Below are positions 14,973-25,656 of a stretch of 41,025 bases of DNA, one piece after another (within the stretch, counting starts at the first letter, position 1; every line of letters begins with the position of its first letter). Under the pieces are notes generated by a model. That model saw only the letters and a program-made list of their open reading frames with translations, was not told the origin of the DNA and did not search any database. Location: contig JACPVA010000080.1 of the NCBI GenBank assembly GCA_016191995.1, positions 1-41,025 of the forward strand, read 5' to 3'. The translations under genes and the position numbers were made by a program. This stretch comes from Burkholderiales bacterium (GTDB lineage Bacteria; Pseudomonadota; Gammaproteobacteria; Burkholderiales; Burkholderiaceae_C).

Positions 14973-16568
14973 TCAGCGCATCCTCACCCAGGCCACCTCG
15001 AGCCAGTTGTCGGCGCGGTGCACGACGTCGACCTGGCTGCGCGCGGCCCACGGGATCATCTGCCGGTGCAGCGGCAGCACGTGCACGTTCCTCGTGTACT
15101 CGCGCAGCGCCGCGATCACCAGCTCCTTGCGCCGGGCCGGGTCGGCCTCGACGCTGGACTTCGCGGCCAGCGCGTCGAAGGTGTCGTTGCGCACGTCGCC
15201 GTAGTTGTAGTAGCCCACGCCCTTGTCACCGCGGTTGCGAAGCAGCGGCGTCAGCGTCGTCTCGGCATCGGTCACCGCGCCGCCCCAGCCGAGCATGTAC
15301 ATGCTGGTATCGAGCTTGTCGAGCTTGGGGAAATAGGTCGCGCGCGGCATCGCGTTGACCTTGACCTTGACGCCGATCTTGGCCCACATCCCGGCCAGCG
15401 TGATGCAGATGCGCTCGTCGTTGATATAGCGGTTGTTCGGGCAGTCCAGCGTGACCTCGAAGCCGTCCGGGTAGCCGGCGTCGCGCAGCAGCGCACGGGC
15501 GCGGTCGAGGTCGTGCGGCAGCCGGGTCTCGACCTCGCGGTCGTGGTGCGCGCCGATCGGCGACGGCGTGACGCCGCCGGTCGGCACGCTCAGCCCGTTC
15601 ATCAGCTTGTCGCGCATCGCCTCGATGTCGACGGCGTGGTACAGCGCCTGGCGCACGCGCAGGTCCTTGAACGGGTTGCGGTCGCCCGGCACCTTGCCGT
15701 AGAGCAGCGTGTCGCGCCCCTGGTCCATGCCGATGAAGACGACGCGGTTCTCCGGGCCCTCGATCACCTTGACGCCGGCCGTCGTGCGCAGCCGCGGCAC
15801 GTCGCGCGGCGAGGGGTCGAGCACGAAGTCGATCTCGCCCGAGACCAGCGCCGCGAGCCGCGTCGCATCGTTGGCGATCGGGTTGAAGACGATCTCCTGC
15901 ACGTTGCCCTCGTGCCTGTCCCACCAGGCCGGATTGCGCTTGTAGGCGGTCTTGATGCCCGGCGCGCGGCTGACCAGCATGTAGGGGCCTGTGCCGTTGG
16001 CGTTGAAGGAGGCGTGGCTCTCCTCCTTGTTCTTGAAGTCCAGCGGCCGCTCGACCTTGTGTTCGACCGCCCAGGCGCGGCTCATGATCCACAGCGCCGC
16101 GACATGCTCGAGGAAGATCGGGTTGACCGCTGGCAGGCGGAACTCGACCGTCTGCGCGTCGACCGCGACCGCCTTGCCGGCGGCGTTGGCGTAGACGGCG
16201 ATCTGCGAGGTCGGCGCCTGCGCGCGCTCGACCGAGAAGACGACATCGTCGGCGCTCAGCGGCCGGCCGTCGTGGAACCTGACCCCTTGCCGAAGCGTGA
16301 AGCGCCAGACGAGCGGCCCGGTCTGCTGCCACGCCGTCGCCAGCCCCGGCACCAGGTTCAGCGCCTTGTCGCGCCGCACCAGCGTCTCGTAGACCTGGCC
16401 GTTCATCATGTTGGTCATGGACTCGTTCTGCGAGTGCGGGTCCATGGTCTGCGGGTCGCCCTGGCTGGCCCAGCGCAGGGTCTGCGCGGCGGCCGGCGGC
16501 GCGCCGACGAGGCCGGCGGCGGCCAGCGCGAGGATGGCCGCCAACGCGGCGAGGTGGCGTCGAGTCAT
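14973..16568 (-). CDS. ABC transporter periplasmic binding protein, family 5 (peptide/opine/nickel type)
   Basis: 531 aa from the ATG at 16568, which has GAGGA just upstream; a longer reading lacks a signal peptide. A Sec signal peptide (MTRRHLAALAAILALAAAGL...PPAAAQ) precedes the mature start TLRWASQGDPQTMDPHSQNE. Further SBP family-5 marks are VYETLVRRD, FTLRQGVRFHDGRPLSADDVVFSVERA near residue 95, ANGTGPYML, YKRNPAWWD and FKDLRVRQALYHAVD. No ABC permease or ATPase gene is adjacent, so it is an orphan that must share membrane components encoded elsewhere. Substrate unknown; small peptides are the usual guess for this family. Confidence 0.95.
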   Translation of the reverse strand: MTRRHLAALAAILALAAAGLVGAPPAAAQTLRWASQGDPQTMDPHSQNESMTNMMNGQVYETLVRRDKALNLVPGLATAWQQTGPLVWRFTLRQGVRFHDGRPLSADDVVFSVERAQAPTSQIAVYANAAGKAVAVDAQTVEFRLPAVNPIFLEHVAALWIMSRAWAVEHKVERPLDFKNKEESHASFNANGTGPYMLVSRAPGIKTAYKRNPAWWDRHEGNVQEIVFNPIANDATRLAALVSGEIDFVLDPSPRDVPRLRTTAGVKVIEGPENRVVFIGMDQGRDTLLYGKVPGDRNPFKDLRVRQALYHAVDIEAMRDKLMNGLSVPTGGVTPSPIGAHHDREVETRLPHDLDRARALLRDAGYPDGFEVTLDCPNNRYINDERICITLAGMWAKIGVKVKVNAMPRATYFPKLDKLDTSMYMLGWGGAVTDAETTLTPLLRNRGDKGVGYYNYGDVRNDTFDALAAKSSVEADPARRKELVIAALREYTRNVHVLPLHRQMIPWAARSQVDVVHRADNWLEVAWVRMR

Positions 16569-16633
16569 GCGGTCCTCGTCCGGGATGCCCGGCGTGCGGG
16601 CGGGGACCGCAGTGTAGGCAGAGCGCCCGCGCG

Positions 16634-16825
16634 TCAGGCCGCCGGATAACCCTCCTCGGCGAGCGCGGCGCGCACCGCCTGCTCGTCGGCGCGGGTCTCG
16701 ATGCGCGCGGTGTGCGTGGGCAGGTCGGTCTGCACCTTCGCGTCGGGGTCGAGCTTCCTGACCGTCTCGGTCACGGTGCGAACGCAGTGGCCGCAGGTCA
16801 TGTCGGGCAGGGTCAGTTCGATCAT
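16634..16825 (-). CDS. copZ: Copper chaperone, HMA domain (CopZ)
   Basis: 63 aa, a single ferredoxin-like heavy-metal-associated domain. The metal site is MTCGHC near residues 9-14. Such proteins carry Cu(I) in the cytoplasm and pass it to CopA. AGGAG precedes the ATG at good spacing. A CueR-type promoter lies about 85 bases upstream on the same strand (16907-16937). It is divergent from copA, which has two HMA domains of its own. 65 bases downstream the unrelated binding-protein gene runs in the same direction. Confidence 0.93.
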   Translation of the reverse strand: MIELTLPDMTCGHCVRTVTETVRKLDPDAKVQTDLPTHTARIETRADEQAVRAALAEEGYPAA

Positions 16826-16906
16826 CGGGAAGCTCCTGGGTCGTGGCGGGTCGGGAATCGCGGCGTGGCCGCGGCTTCCGCATCTGCGGCGCGGCGCGCG
16901 CGGCGA

Positions 16907-16937
16907 AGTCTGAAGCTTGCCACGATGGCAAGGTCAA
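16907..16937 (-). promoter_or_regulatory. CueR-type promoter/operator of copZ
   Basis: Read on the minus strand: -35 TTGACC (16937-16932), a 19-base spacer and -10 CAGACT (16912-16907). The spacer holds a dyad CTTGCC-ATCGT-GGCAAG (16932-16916), extending to ACCTTGCC/GGCAAGCT. The overlong 19-base spacer with a dyad between the hexamers is the hallmark of MerR-family activation, and the sequence fits CueR boxes (TTGACCTTGCC...GGCAAG). Confidence 0.85.
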
Positions 16938-17040
16938 GCGGGGCCGTCGAGCCTGCCGCGCCGCCGCCGGGCCGTGCCGGGGCGGCGCGCGTCGACGCCC
17001 TGCCGCAGCGGCATGCACCGACCCCGCACCCAGCACGGGC

Positions 17041-17071
17041 TTGACCCTGACATCGTGTGAAGGTTTATCGT
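17041..17071 (+). promoter_or_regulatory. CueR-type promoter/operator of copA
   Basis: TTGACC (17041-17046), a 19-base spacer with the imperfect dyad ACCCTGA (17044-17050) / TGAAGGT (17058-17064), then TATCGT (17066-17071). The TGAAGGTTTA half resembles the E. coli copA box. Transcription is expected at about 17078, which is the copA ATG, so the mRNA may be leaderless. Confidence 0.8.
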
Positions 17072-17077
17072 GCTTTC

Positions 17078-19632
<2,555 letters not shown>

Positions 19633-19636
<4 letters not shown>

Positions 19637-20160
19637 ATATCGGCCAGGCCGCCACGGCCAGCGGCGTGACGCCGAAGATGATCCGCCACTACGAGTCGCT
19701 CGGCCTGCTGCCGCGCGTGGCGCGCAGCGGCAGCGGCTACCGCATCTACGACGATCGCGCGCTGCACACGCTGCGCTTCATCCGGCGCGCGCGCGAGATG
19801 GGCTTCGGACTGGACGAGATCGCGGCGCTGCTGACGCTGTGGGGCAACCGCCGGCGCGCCAGCGCCGAGGTCAAGGCGCTCGCCGCGCGCCATGTCGCCG
19901 CGCTGCAGGCGCGCATCGAGCGCATGCAGGCGATGCAGCGCACGCTGCAGCAGCTGGTCGATGCCTGCCACGGCGACGGGCGGCCGGATTGCCCGATCCT
20001 GGACGACCTGGCCGGCGGGGCTGCGGACACGCCGCCGCCCGACCCGGCGCCGCGCAGCGGCCGCGGCGCGATCAGCGCCAGCGGCTTTGCGGCACCGTGC
20101 TCAGCGCGCCCGGCAGCGCGCCGACATGCTCGGCCAGCAGCCGCAGCTCGGCGGGGCTGA
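19633..20160 (+). CDS. cueR: MerR-family copper regulator CueR
   Basis: 175 aa from a GTG overlapping the copA stop. CueR senses Cu(I) and activates promoters with 19-base spacers, as found upstream of copA and copZ. The winged-helix region [24 protein letters not shown] (3-26) and SGYRIYDD are MerR-typical. Cys112 and Cys120 (CHGDGRPDC) with Ser77 match the metal-site positions and numbering of E. coli CueR. Past residue 128 there is a 45-residue Pro/Ala/Arg tail that normal CueR lacks; it overlaps the 3' end of the cytochrome gene on the other strand by 89 bases. The first 128 residues are secure, while the tail may be non-functional read-through. Confidence 0.94.
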
Positions 20161-20716
20161 ACTGGCCGGCGATGCCGGTCATGATCGGATTGGCACGGCC
20201 GATCGACGAATTGCCCTCGGTCCGGTAGGCCTTCAGCGCGACGTAGAGGTAGTCGGCGTGCTGGCCGGCGATCTTCGGGTAGCTGGGGTCGATCGGCTGG
20301 GTCAGGTCCTCGCCGTGGCACGAGGCGCAGGCGCCCTTGGTCAGCAGCTCGGCCACGCGCGCCGACGGCTCGCGCGCCGCGACCGTCTTCAGCATGGCGC
20401 CGCCAGCGCCATCGCGCTCGTAGAACGCGGCCAGGTCGGCGATATCCTTGTCGGCCAGGCCGCGCGCGATGCCGCGCATCGTCGGGTGGCGCCGCTCGCC
20501 GCCGCGGTAGGCCTGCAGCGCGGCCACGATATAGCCCGCGTTCTGGCCCGAGATCATCGGCACCCGGTGCACCTCGGGGAAGCTGCTCTGGTAGCCCTGG
20601 ATGCCGTGGCAGCCGATGCACATCGCGGCCTTGGCGCGGCCGGCATCGGCGTCCTGGGCTTGCACGGCGGGGATCAGGGCGGCCAGGGCCAGCGTCGGCA
20701 GCAGCTTGTTCATCAT
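20072..20716 (-). CDS. Diheme c-type cytochrome (cytochrome c4-like)
   Basis: 214 aa from tandem ATGs at 20716/20713. A signal peptide (MMNKLLPTLALAALIPAVQA) sends it to the periplasm. Two heme-binding sites are present: CIGCH near residue 33 and CASCH about 100 residues later, each in a cytochrome c domain with a later Met ligand candidate (PTMRGIA and PIMTGIA). The repeated NAGYIVAALQAYRGGER / HADYLYVALKAYRTEGN pattern and total size fit cytochrome c4, which passes electrons to terminal oxidases. It is tail-to-tail with cueR, and its last 29 codons overlap it. Diverges from moxR. Confidence 0.93.
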   Translation of the reverse strand: MMNKLLPTLALAALIPAVQAQDADAGRAKAAMCIGCHGIQGYQSSFPEVHRVPMISGQNAGYIVAALQAYRGGERRHPTMRGIARGLADKDIADLAAFYERDGAGGAMLKTVAAREPSARVAELLTKGACASCHGEDLTQPIDPSYPKIAGQHADYLYVALKAYRTEGNSSIGRANPIMTGIAGQFSPAELRLLAEHVGALPGALSTVPQSRWR

Positions 20717-20796
20717 CGTCGGTCGGGCAGGGGGTCGGTTCGGATCGCTTCGGCACCCGGGCATCGCGCGCCGAGCACCAACCGCGGCCATTGTCA

Positions 20797-20842
20797 TTGA
20801 GCCAGCTCAAACGACCATCGATTATAGGCGGCCGCTTATACT
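20797..20842 (+). promoter_or_regulatory. Promoter region of moxR with an FNR-like dyad
   Basis: TTGAGC-CA-GCTCAA at 20797-20810 is a dyad with perfect 6-bp arms that resembles the FNR/Anr layout (TTGAT-N4-ATCAA), with G/C in place of the T/A next to the centre. It sits between the divergent cytochrome and moxR genes. A TATACT at 20837-20842 is a likely -10 for moxR; TTGAGC with GATTAT at 17 bases is an alternative pair. Which gene the dyad controls cannot be told from sequence. Confidence 0.4.
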
Positions 20843-20908
20843 GGTCGCATCCTCGTCAACCCCCGATGCGCGGCCGCCACCGCGGCCCCTCGCGCGCGAA
20901 TCGTCCCC

Positions 20909-21751
20909 ATGAAATTCCAGGGCTCCGACACCTACGTCGCCACGCCGGACCTGATGCTGGCGGTCAACGCCGCCGTCACGCTGCAGCGCCCGCTGCTCGT
21001 CAAGGGCGAGCCGGGAACCGGCAAGACCATGCTCGCCGAGGAGGTCGCGCGCACGCTCGGCATGCCGCTGCTGCAGTGGCACATCAAGAGCACGACCAAG
21101 GCGCAGCAGGGCTTGTACGAGTACGACGCCGTGAGCCGGCTGCGCGACAGCCAGCTCGGCGACGAGCGCGTGCGCGACATCCACCACTACATCGTCAAGG
21201 GCGTGCTGTGGCAGGCCTTCACCGCCGAGGAGCCGGTGGTGCTGCTGATCGACGAGGTCGACAAGGCCGACATCGAGTTCCCGAACGACCTGCTGCGCGA
21301 GCTCGACCGGATGGAGTTTCACGTGTACGAGACGCGCGAGATGGTGCGCGCGCGGCACCGGCCGCTGGTCTTCATCACCTCCAACAACGAGAAGGAGCTG
21401 CCCGACGCCTTCCTGCGCCGCTGCTTCTTCCACTACATCAAGTTCCCCGACGCCGATACGATGCGCGCGATCGTCGACGTCCACTTCCCGGGCCTCAAGC
21501 GCGAGCTGCTCGGCGCGGCGATGAAGACCTTCTACGACGTGCGCGGCCTGCCCGGGCTGAAGAAGAAGCCGTCGACCTCGGAGCTGCTCGACTGGCTCAA
21601 GCTGCTGGTGGCCGAGGACATCCCGCCGGAGGCGCTGCACAGCAGCGACGACAAGGTCGCGGTGCCGCCGCTGGTCGGCGCGCTGCTGAAGAACGAGCAG
21701 GACGTGACGCTGTTCGAGAAGCTCGTCTTCATGCAGCGCCACCATCGCTGA
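20909..21751 (+). CDS. MoxR-family AAA+ ATPase
   Basis: 280 aa. MoxR ATPases work with VWA-domain proteins as chaperones that mature enzyme complexes or insert cofactors. Walker A is GEPGTGKT (33-40), Walker B VVLLIDEVDKAD (110-121), sensor 1 FITSNNEKELPDAFLRRC (155-172) and the arginine finger region follows. The short QGLYEYDAVSRLRDSQLG segment resembles CoxD-type MoxR proteins. The matching CoxE-like VWA gene is 2.7 kb downstream (24484), separated by two enzyme genes. It is the first gene of a co-directional run to tamB. Confidence 0.95.
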   Translation: MKFQGSDTYVATPDLMLAVNAAVTLQRPLLVKGEPGTGKTMLAEEVARTLGMPLLQWHIKSTTKAQQGLYEYDAVSRLRDSQLGDERVRDIHHYIVKGVLWQAFTAEEPVVLLIDEVDKADIEFPNDLLRELDRMEFHVYETREMVRARHRPLVFITSNNEKELPDAFLRRCFFHYIKFPDADTMRAIVDVHFPGLKRELLGAAMKTFYDVRGLPGLKKKPSTSELLDWLKLLVAEDIPPEALHSSDDKVAVPPLVGALLKNEQDVTLFEKLVFMQRHHR

Positions 21752-21773
21752 GGCGCTGCCGCGCGAGCGTTCG

Positions 21774-22370
21774 ATGCCCTGGCCGGACGAGGTCACGCTG
21801 CGCGGCCGGCATGCGACGCTGCTGCCGCTGGCGCCGGCGCACGCCGCGGCGCTGGCCGACGCGGCGCGCGACGGCGAGCTCTGGCAGCTCTGGGTCACGA
21901 GCGTGCCGGCGCCCGAGGCGATGGGCGCCGAGATCGCGCGCCGGCTCGCGCTGCGCGAGTCCGGCTCGATGCTGCCGTTCGCGGTGCTCGACGCCGCCGG
22001 CGTGCCGGCGGGGATGACGACCTACATGCATATCGACGCCGCGAGCCGGCGCGTCGAGATCGGATCGACCTGGTATGCGCGCCGGGTCCAGCGCACGCCG
22101 CTGAATACCGAGTGCAAGCGCATGCTGCTGGCGCATGCCTTCGAGCAGCTCGGCTGCATCGCGGTCGAGTTCCGCACCCACCGCCTGAACCAGCCGAGCC
22201 GGCGCGCGATCGAGCGCCTGGGCGCGCAGCTCGACGGCATCCTGCGCAGCCACATGAGGCTCGCCGACGGCACGCTGCGCGACACCGCCGTCTACAGCAT
22301 CACCGCCGCCGAATGGCCCGCCGTGCGGCGCCACCTGGACCACCTGCTCGCCCGGCCCTGGGCCGGCTGA
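21774..22370 (+). CDS. GNAT-family N-acetyltransferase, RimJ/RimL type
   Basis: 198 aa. It transfers an acetyl group from acetyl-CoA to an amine, but the substrate is unknown. The pattern is that of the RimJ/L branch: LRGRHATLLPL at the start, the strand PFAVLDAAGVPAGMTTYMHID, the VEIGSTWY..R..RTPLNTECKRMLLAHAFEQLGC acetyl-CoA region (residues about 85-120) and the conserved FRTHRLNQPSRRAIERLGAQLDGILR. It starts 22 bases after moxR. Its place between moxR and its VWA partner suggests co-transcription; no functional link can be shown. Confidence 0.9.
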   Translation: MPWPDEVTLRGRHATLLPLAPAHAAALADAARDGELWQLWVTSVPAPEAMGAEIARRLALRESGSMLPFAVLDAAGVPAGMTTYMHIDAASRRVEIGSTWYARRVQRTPLNTECKRMLLAHAFEQLGCIAVEFRTHRLNQPSRRAIERLGAQLDGILRSHMRLADGTLRDTAVYSITAAEWPAVRRHLDHLLARPWAG

Positions 22371-22412
22371 AGCCCCCGCGCGGCCGCCCGCACCACGCCC
22401 ACCCCCGAACCC

Positions 22413-24452
22413 ATGCCCAAGCCCAAGCCGCTGACCGTCGAGACGCTGTGGAAGATCGAACGCGTCGGCGCGCCCAGCCTCGCGCCCGACGGCGCGCAGG
22501 CGGTCGCCGCCGTGACGCGCCACTCGATGGCCGACAACAAGGCCTCGAGCACGCTGTGGCTGCTGTCGACGCTGGGCGGCAAGCCGCGCGCGCTGACGCA
22601 GTGCGGCGACAAGGACGGCCAGCCGCGCTGGAGCCCGCGCGGCGACCGCATCGCCTTCGTCGCCCGGCGCGAGCAGCAGGGGGCGAAGGACGAGACGCCG
22701 CAGCTCTACCTGATCGCCCCGGACGGCGGCGAGGCGGTGCGCGCGGCCACCGTCGCGACCGGCGTCGAGGCCTTCCGCTGGCTGCCCGACGGCCGGCGCA
22801 TCGCCTTCGTCTCCTGGGTCTGGCCCGAGCTGAAGGGCGAGAAGGCGCAGGCCAGGAGGCTGAAGGCGTTCAAGGAGCGCAAGGAGACCGGCTACGCGAC
22901 GAGCGAGGCCCAGTACCGCTACTGGGACCATCTGCTGCCGCAAGGCCGCACGGCGCACCTGCACCTGCTCGACCTGGAGCGCGGCAAGGTGCGCGACCTG
23001 TTCGAGGGCACGCCCTACGAACTCGCGCGCGCGCACCCGGACGAGCATGGCTTCGACATCTCGCCCGACGGCCGGCGCATCGTCTTCGCCTACGATCCCG
23101 CGCCCGAGAAGCGGCTGGACAACTGCTACGTGCTGGCCGAGATGGAGCTGGCCACGCGCGAGGTTCGCGTGCTGGTGCAGGCCGAGGGCTGGGACGTCGC
23201 CGGCCCGCGCTACAGCCCGGACGGCAAGCGCATCGCGTTCTGCGCCCACCACCAGGGCCTGAAGCACACGATGCCGGCGCAGCTCGCGATCTGGGAGCGC
23301 GGCCAGGGCAAGGACGGCGGCGCCTGGGAGGTGGTGAGCGCCGAATGGGACCACGAGGTCCACCCGCCGCTGCAGTGGGAGGACGACGGCCAGGCGCTGC
23401 TGTTCGCCGCCGAGCAGCAGGGCCGCTGCCACCTGTGGCGCTTCGACCTGCCCGAGCGCCGCGCCGAGATCGTCGCCGAAGGCGGCTGGGTGCAGGGTTT
23501 CGACAAGGCCGCCGGCACGCTGCTGACGCTGGCCGACGCGGCCGACCATCCGCCGCGCCTGACGGCGCGGCTGCCGGGCGAGGCGCCACGGCGCGTCGAG
23601 CGCTTCAACGACGAGCTGCTGGCCGGCGTCGCGATGGGCCGCAGCGAGGAGCGCTGGGTGACCGGCGCGCAGGGCGACCCGGTCCAGGTCTGGCTCACCT
23701 ATCCGCCCGGGTTCGACCCGAAGAAGAAGCACCCGCTGCTGCAAGTCATCCACGGCGGGCCGCACACCGCCTTCGGCGACGCCTTCCACTTCCGCTGGAA
23801 CGCGCAGCTCTTCGCCGCCCAGGGCCATGTCGTCGCCGCCGTCAACTACCACGGCTCGTCGGGCTTCGGCTACGCCTTCAAGGACAGCATCACGCACCGC
23901 TGGGGCGAGTTGGAACTGCAGGACGTCGAGGCCGCGACCGACGCCCTGCTGGCCGAGCGCTGGGCCGACCCGAAGCGCGTCTTCGCCAGCGGCGGCAGCT
24001 ACGGCGGCTACATGGTCGCGTGGATGAACGGCCATGTCGCGCCGGGGCGCTATGCGGCCTATGTCTGCCACGCCGGTTGCTTCGACTGGACCGCGATGTT
24101 CGCCGACGATGCCTACACCTGGCACGCCAGGGAGCTCGGCGCCTGGTACTGGGACGACATGGCCCGGGTGCACGCGCAAAGCCCGCACGCCTTCGTCGCC
24201 GCGATGGCCACGCCGACGCTCGTCGTCCACGGCGCGCTCGACTACCGCGTGCCGGACGCGCAGGGGCTGGCCTACTACAACACGCTGAAGGCGCGCGGCG
24301 TCGACGCCCGGCTGCTGTGGTTCCCGGACGAGAACCACTGGGTGCTCAAGCCGCGCAACAGCCGCCAGTGGTACGGCGAGTTCTTCGCCTGGCTGGCGCG
24401 GCACGACCCGGCAGCGCGCGGCAGCGCGCGGCGCGTCCGCGCGCGACAATAG
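22413..24452 (+). CDS. S9-family serine peptidase (acylaminoacyl-peptidase/dipeptidyl-peptidase-like)
   Basis: 679 aa, the usual size. An N-terminal seven-bladed beta-propeller (WD/TolB-like repeats such as PRWSPRGDRIAFVARR and DISPDGRRIVFAYDP) covers residues 1-410. The C-terminal alpha/beta-hydrolase holds the catalytic triad Ser529 (GGSYGGYM), Asp610 (HGALDYRVP) and His642 (DENHWV). No signal peptide, so it is likely cytoplasmic, trimming short peptides. It begins 43 bases after the acetyltransferase gene. The ribosome-binding region is C-rich and not recognisable. Confidence 0.96.
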   Translation: MPKPKPLTVETLWKIERVGAPSLAPDGAQAVAAVTRHSMADNKASSTLWLLSTLGGKPRALTQCGDKDGQPRWSPRGDRIAFVARREQQGAKDETPQLYLIAPDGGEAVRAATVATGVEAFRWLPDGRRIAFVSWVWPELKGEKAQARRLKAFKERKETGYATSEAQYRYWDHLLPQGRTAHLHLLDLERGKVRDLFEGTPYELARAHPDEHGFDISPDGRRIVFAYDPAPEKRLDNCYVLAEMELATREVRVLVQAEGWDVAGPRYSPDGKRIAFCAHHQGLKHTMPAQLAIWERGQGKDGGAWEVVSAEWDHEVHPPLQWEDDGQALLFAAEQQGRCHLWRFDLPERRAEIVAEGGWVQGFDKAAGTLLTLADAADHPPRLTARLPGEAPRRVERFNDELLAGVAMGRSEERWVTGAQGDPVQVWLTYPPGFDPKKKHPLLQVIHGGPHTAFGDAFHFRWNAQLFAAQGHVVAAVNYHGSSGFGYAFKDSITHRWGELELQDVEAATDALLAERWADPKRVFASGGSYGGYMVAWMNGHVAPGRYAAYVCHAGCFDWTAMFADDAYTWHARELGAWYWDDMARVHAQSPHAFVAAMATPTLVVHGALDYRVPDAQGLAYYNTLKARGVDARLLWFPDENHWVLKPRNSRQWYGEFFAWLARHDPAARGSARRVRARQ

Positions 24453-24483
24453 CGCACCGGGCACGAGCCCGCCGGGGCCCGCG

Positions 24484-25656
24484 ATGCTGATCGACTTCTT
24501 CTACACGCTGCGCGCCGCCAAGCTGCCGGTCACGGTCAAGGAGTACCTGACGCTGCTCGAGGCGCTGAAGGCCGGCGTCATCGGGCCGTCGGTCGACGAC
24601 TTCTACTTCCTCGCCCGCACCACGCTGGTCAAGGACGAGGCGCAGTACGACAAGTTCGACCGCGCCTTCTCGGCCTACTTCAAGGGCGTCGAGCTGCTCG
24701 CCGACTTCACCCGGGAGGTCCCGCTGGACTGGCTGCGCAAGACGCTCGAGCTCGAGCTGTCGCCCGAGGAGAAGGCGGCGATCGAGAAGATGGGCTGGGA
24801 CGAGCTGATGGAAACGCTGAAGAAACGCTTCGAGGAGCAGCGCGAGCGCCACGAGGGCGGCAGCAAGTGGATCGGCACCGGCGGCACCAGCCCGTTCGGC
24901 GCCTACGGCGTCAACCCGCAGGGCATCCGCATCGGCCAGGACAAGGGCCGCCAGCGCAGCGCGGTCAAGGTCTGGGACCAGCGCGCGTTCAAGGACTACG
25001 ACGACACGCGCGAGCTCGGCACGCGCAATATCAAGGTCGCGCTGCGCCGGCTGCGCCGCTTCGCGCGCGAGGGCAGCGAGTTGGAGCTGGACCTGGGCGA
25101 CACGATCCACGCCACCGCCGCCAACGCCGGGCTGCTCGACATCAAGATGGTGCCCGAGCGCCACAACAAGGTGAAGGTGCTGCTGCTGATGGACGTCGGC
25201 GGCACGATGGACGAGCATGTGCACCGCGTCGAGGAGCTGTTCAGCGCCGCCAAGACCGAGTTCAAGCACCTGGAGTTCTACTACTTCCACAACTGCGTCT
25301 ACGACTTCGTGTGGAAGAACAACCGGCGCCGCTTCGGCGAGAAGACCCCGACCTGGGACCTGATCCGCACCTACAACAAGGACTACAAGCTGATCCTCGT
25401 CGGCGACGCGACGATGAGCCCGTACGAGATCCTGCAGCCCGGCGGCAGCGTCGAATACAACAACGAGGAGCCCGGCGCCGAGTGGCTGCAGCGGCTCACG
25501 CACGCGTTCCCGAAGGTCGCCTGGATCAACCCCGAGCCGCAGGGCGTGTGGGGCTACCGGCAGAGCATCGCGATCGTGCAGCAGATCATGAACCACCGCA
25601 TGTTCTCGCTCACGCTGTCCGGGCTCGAGGATGCGATGAGGCTGCTGAGCAAATGA
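24484..25656 (+). CDS. VWA-domain protein, CoxE-like partner of MoxR
   Basis: 390 aa. A helical N-terminal part (residues 1-130; LRAAKLPVTVKEYLTLLEAL is characteristic) precedes a linker with an RRSAVKVWDQRAFKDYDDTRELGTRN segment and a von Willebrand A domain from about residue 230 (KVKVLLLMDVGGTMDEHVHRVEELF). The metal-ion site is DVGGTM instead of DxSxS; a Gly in the second position is common in this branch, but the Thr is a further change. Later LILVGDATMSPYEI and the WINPEPQGVWGYRQSIAIV strand are family-typical. It is 32 bases after the peptidase gene, and its stop overlaps the tamA start (ATGA). Confidence 0.93.
   Translation: MLIDFFYTLRAAKLPVTVKEYLTLLEALKAGVIGPSVDDFYFLARTTLVKDEAQYDKFDRAFSAYFKGVELLADFTREVPLDWLRKTLELELSPEEKAAIEKMGWDELMETLKKRFEEQRERHEGGSKWIGTGGTSPFGAYGVNPQGIRIGQDKGRQRSAVKVWDQRAFKDYDDTRELGTRNIKVALRRLRRFAREGSELELDLGDTIHATAANAGLLDIKMVPERHNKVKVLLLMDVGGTMDEHVHRVEELFSAAKTEFKHLEFYYFHNCVYDFVWKNNRRRFGEKTPTWDLIRTYNKDYKLILVGDATMSPYEILQPGGSVEYNNEEPGAEWLQRLTHAFPKVAWINPEPQGVWGYRQSIAIVQQIMNHRMFSLTLSGLEDAMRLLSK

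Noticed and set aside
17057-17077. GTG at 17057 as copA start
   Set aside because: It lies within the promoter spacer, so the CueR-dependent transcript would not contain it.
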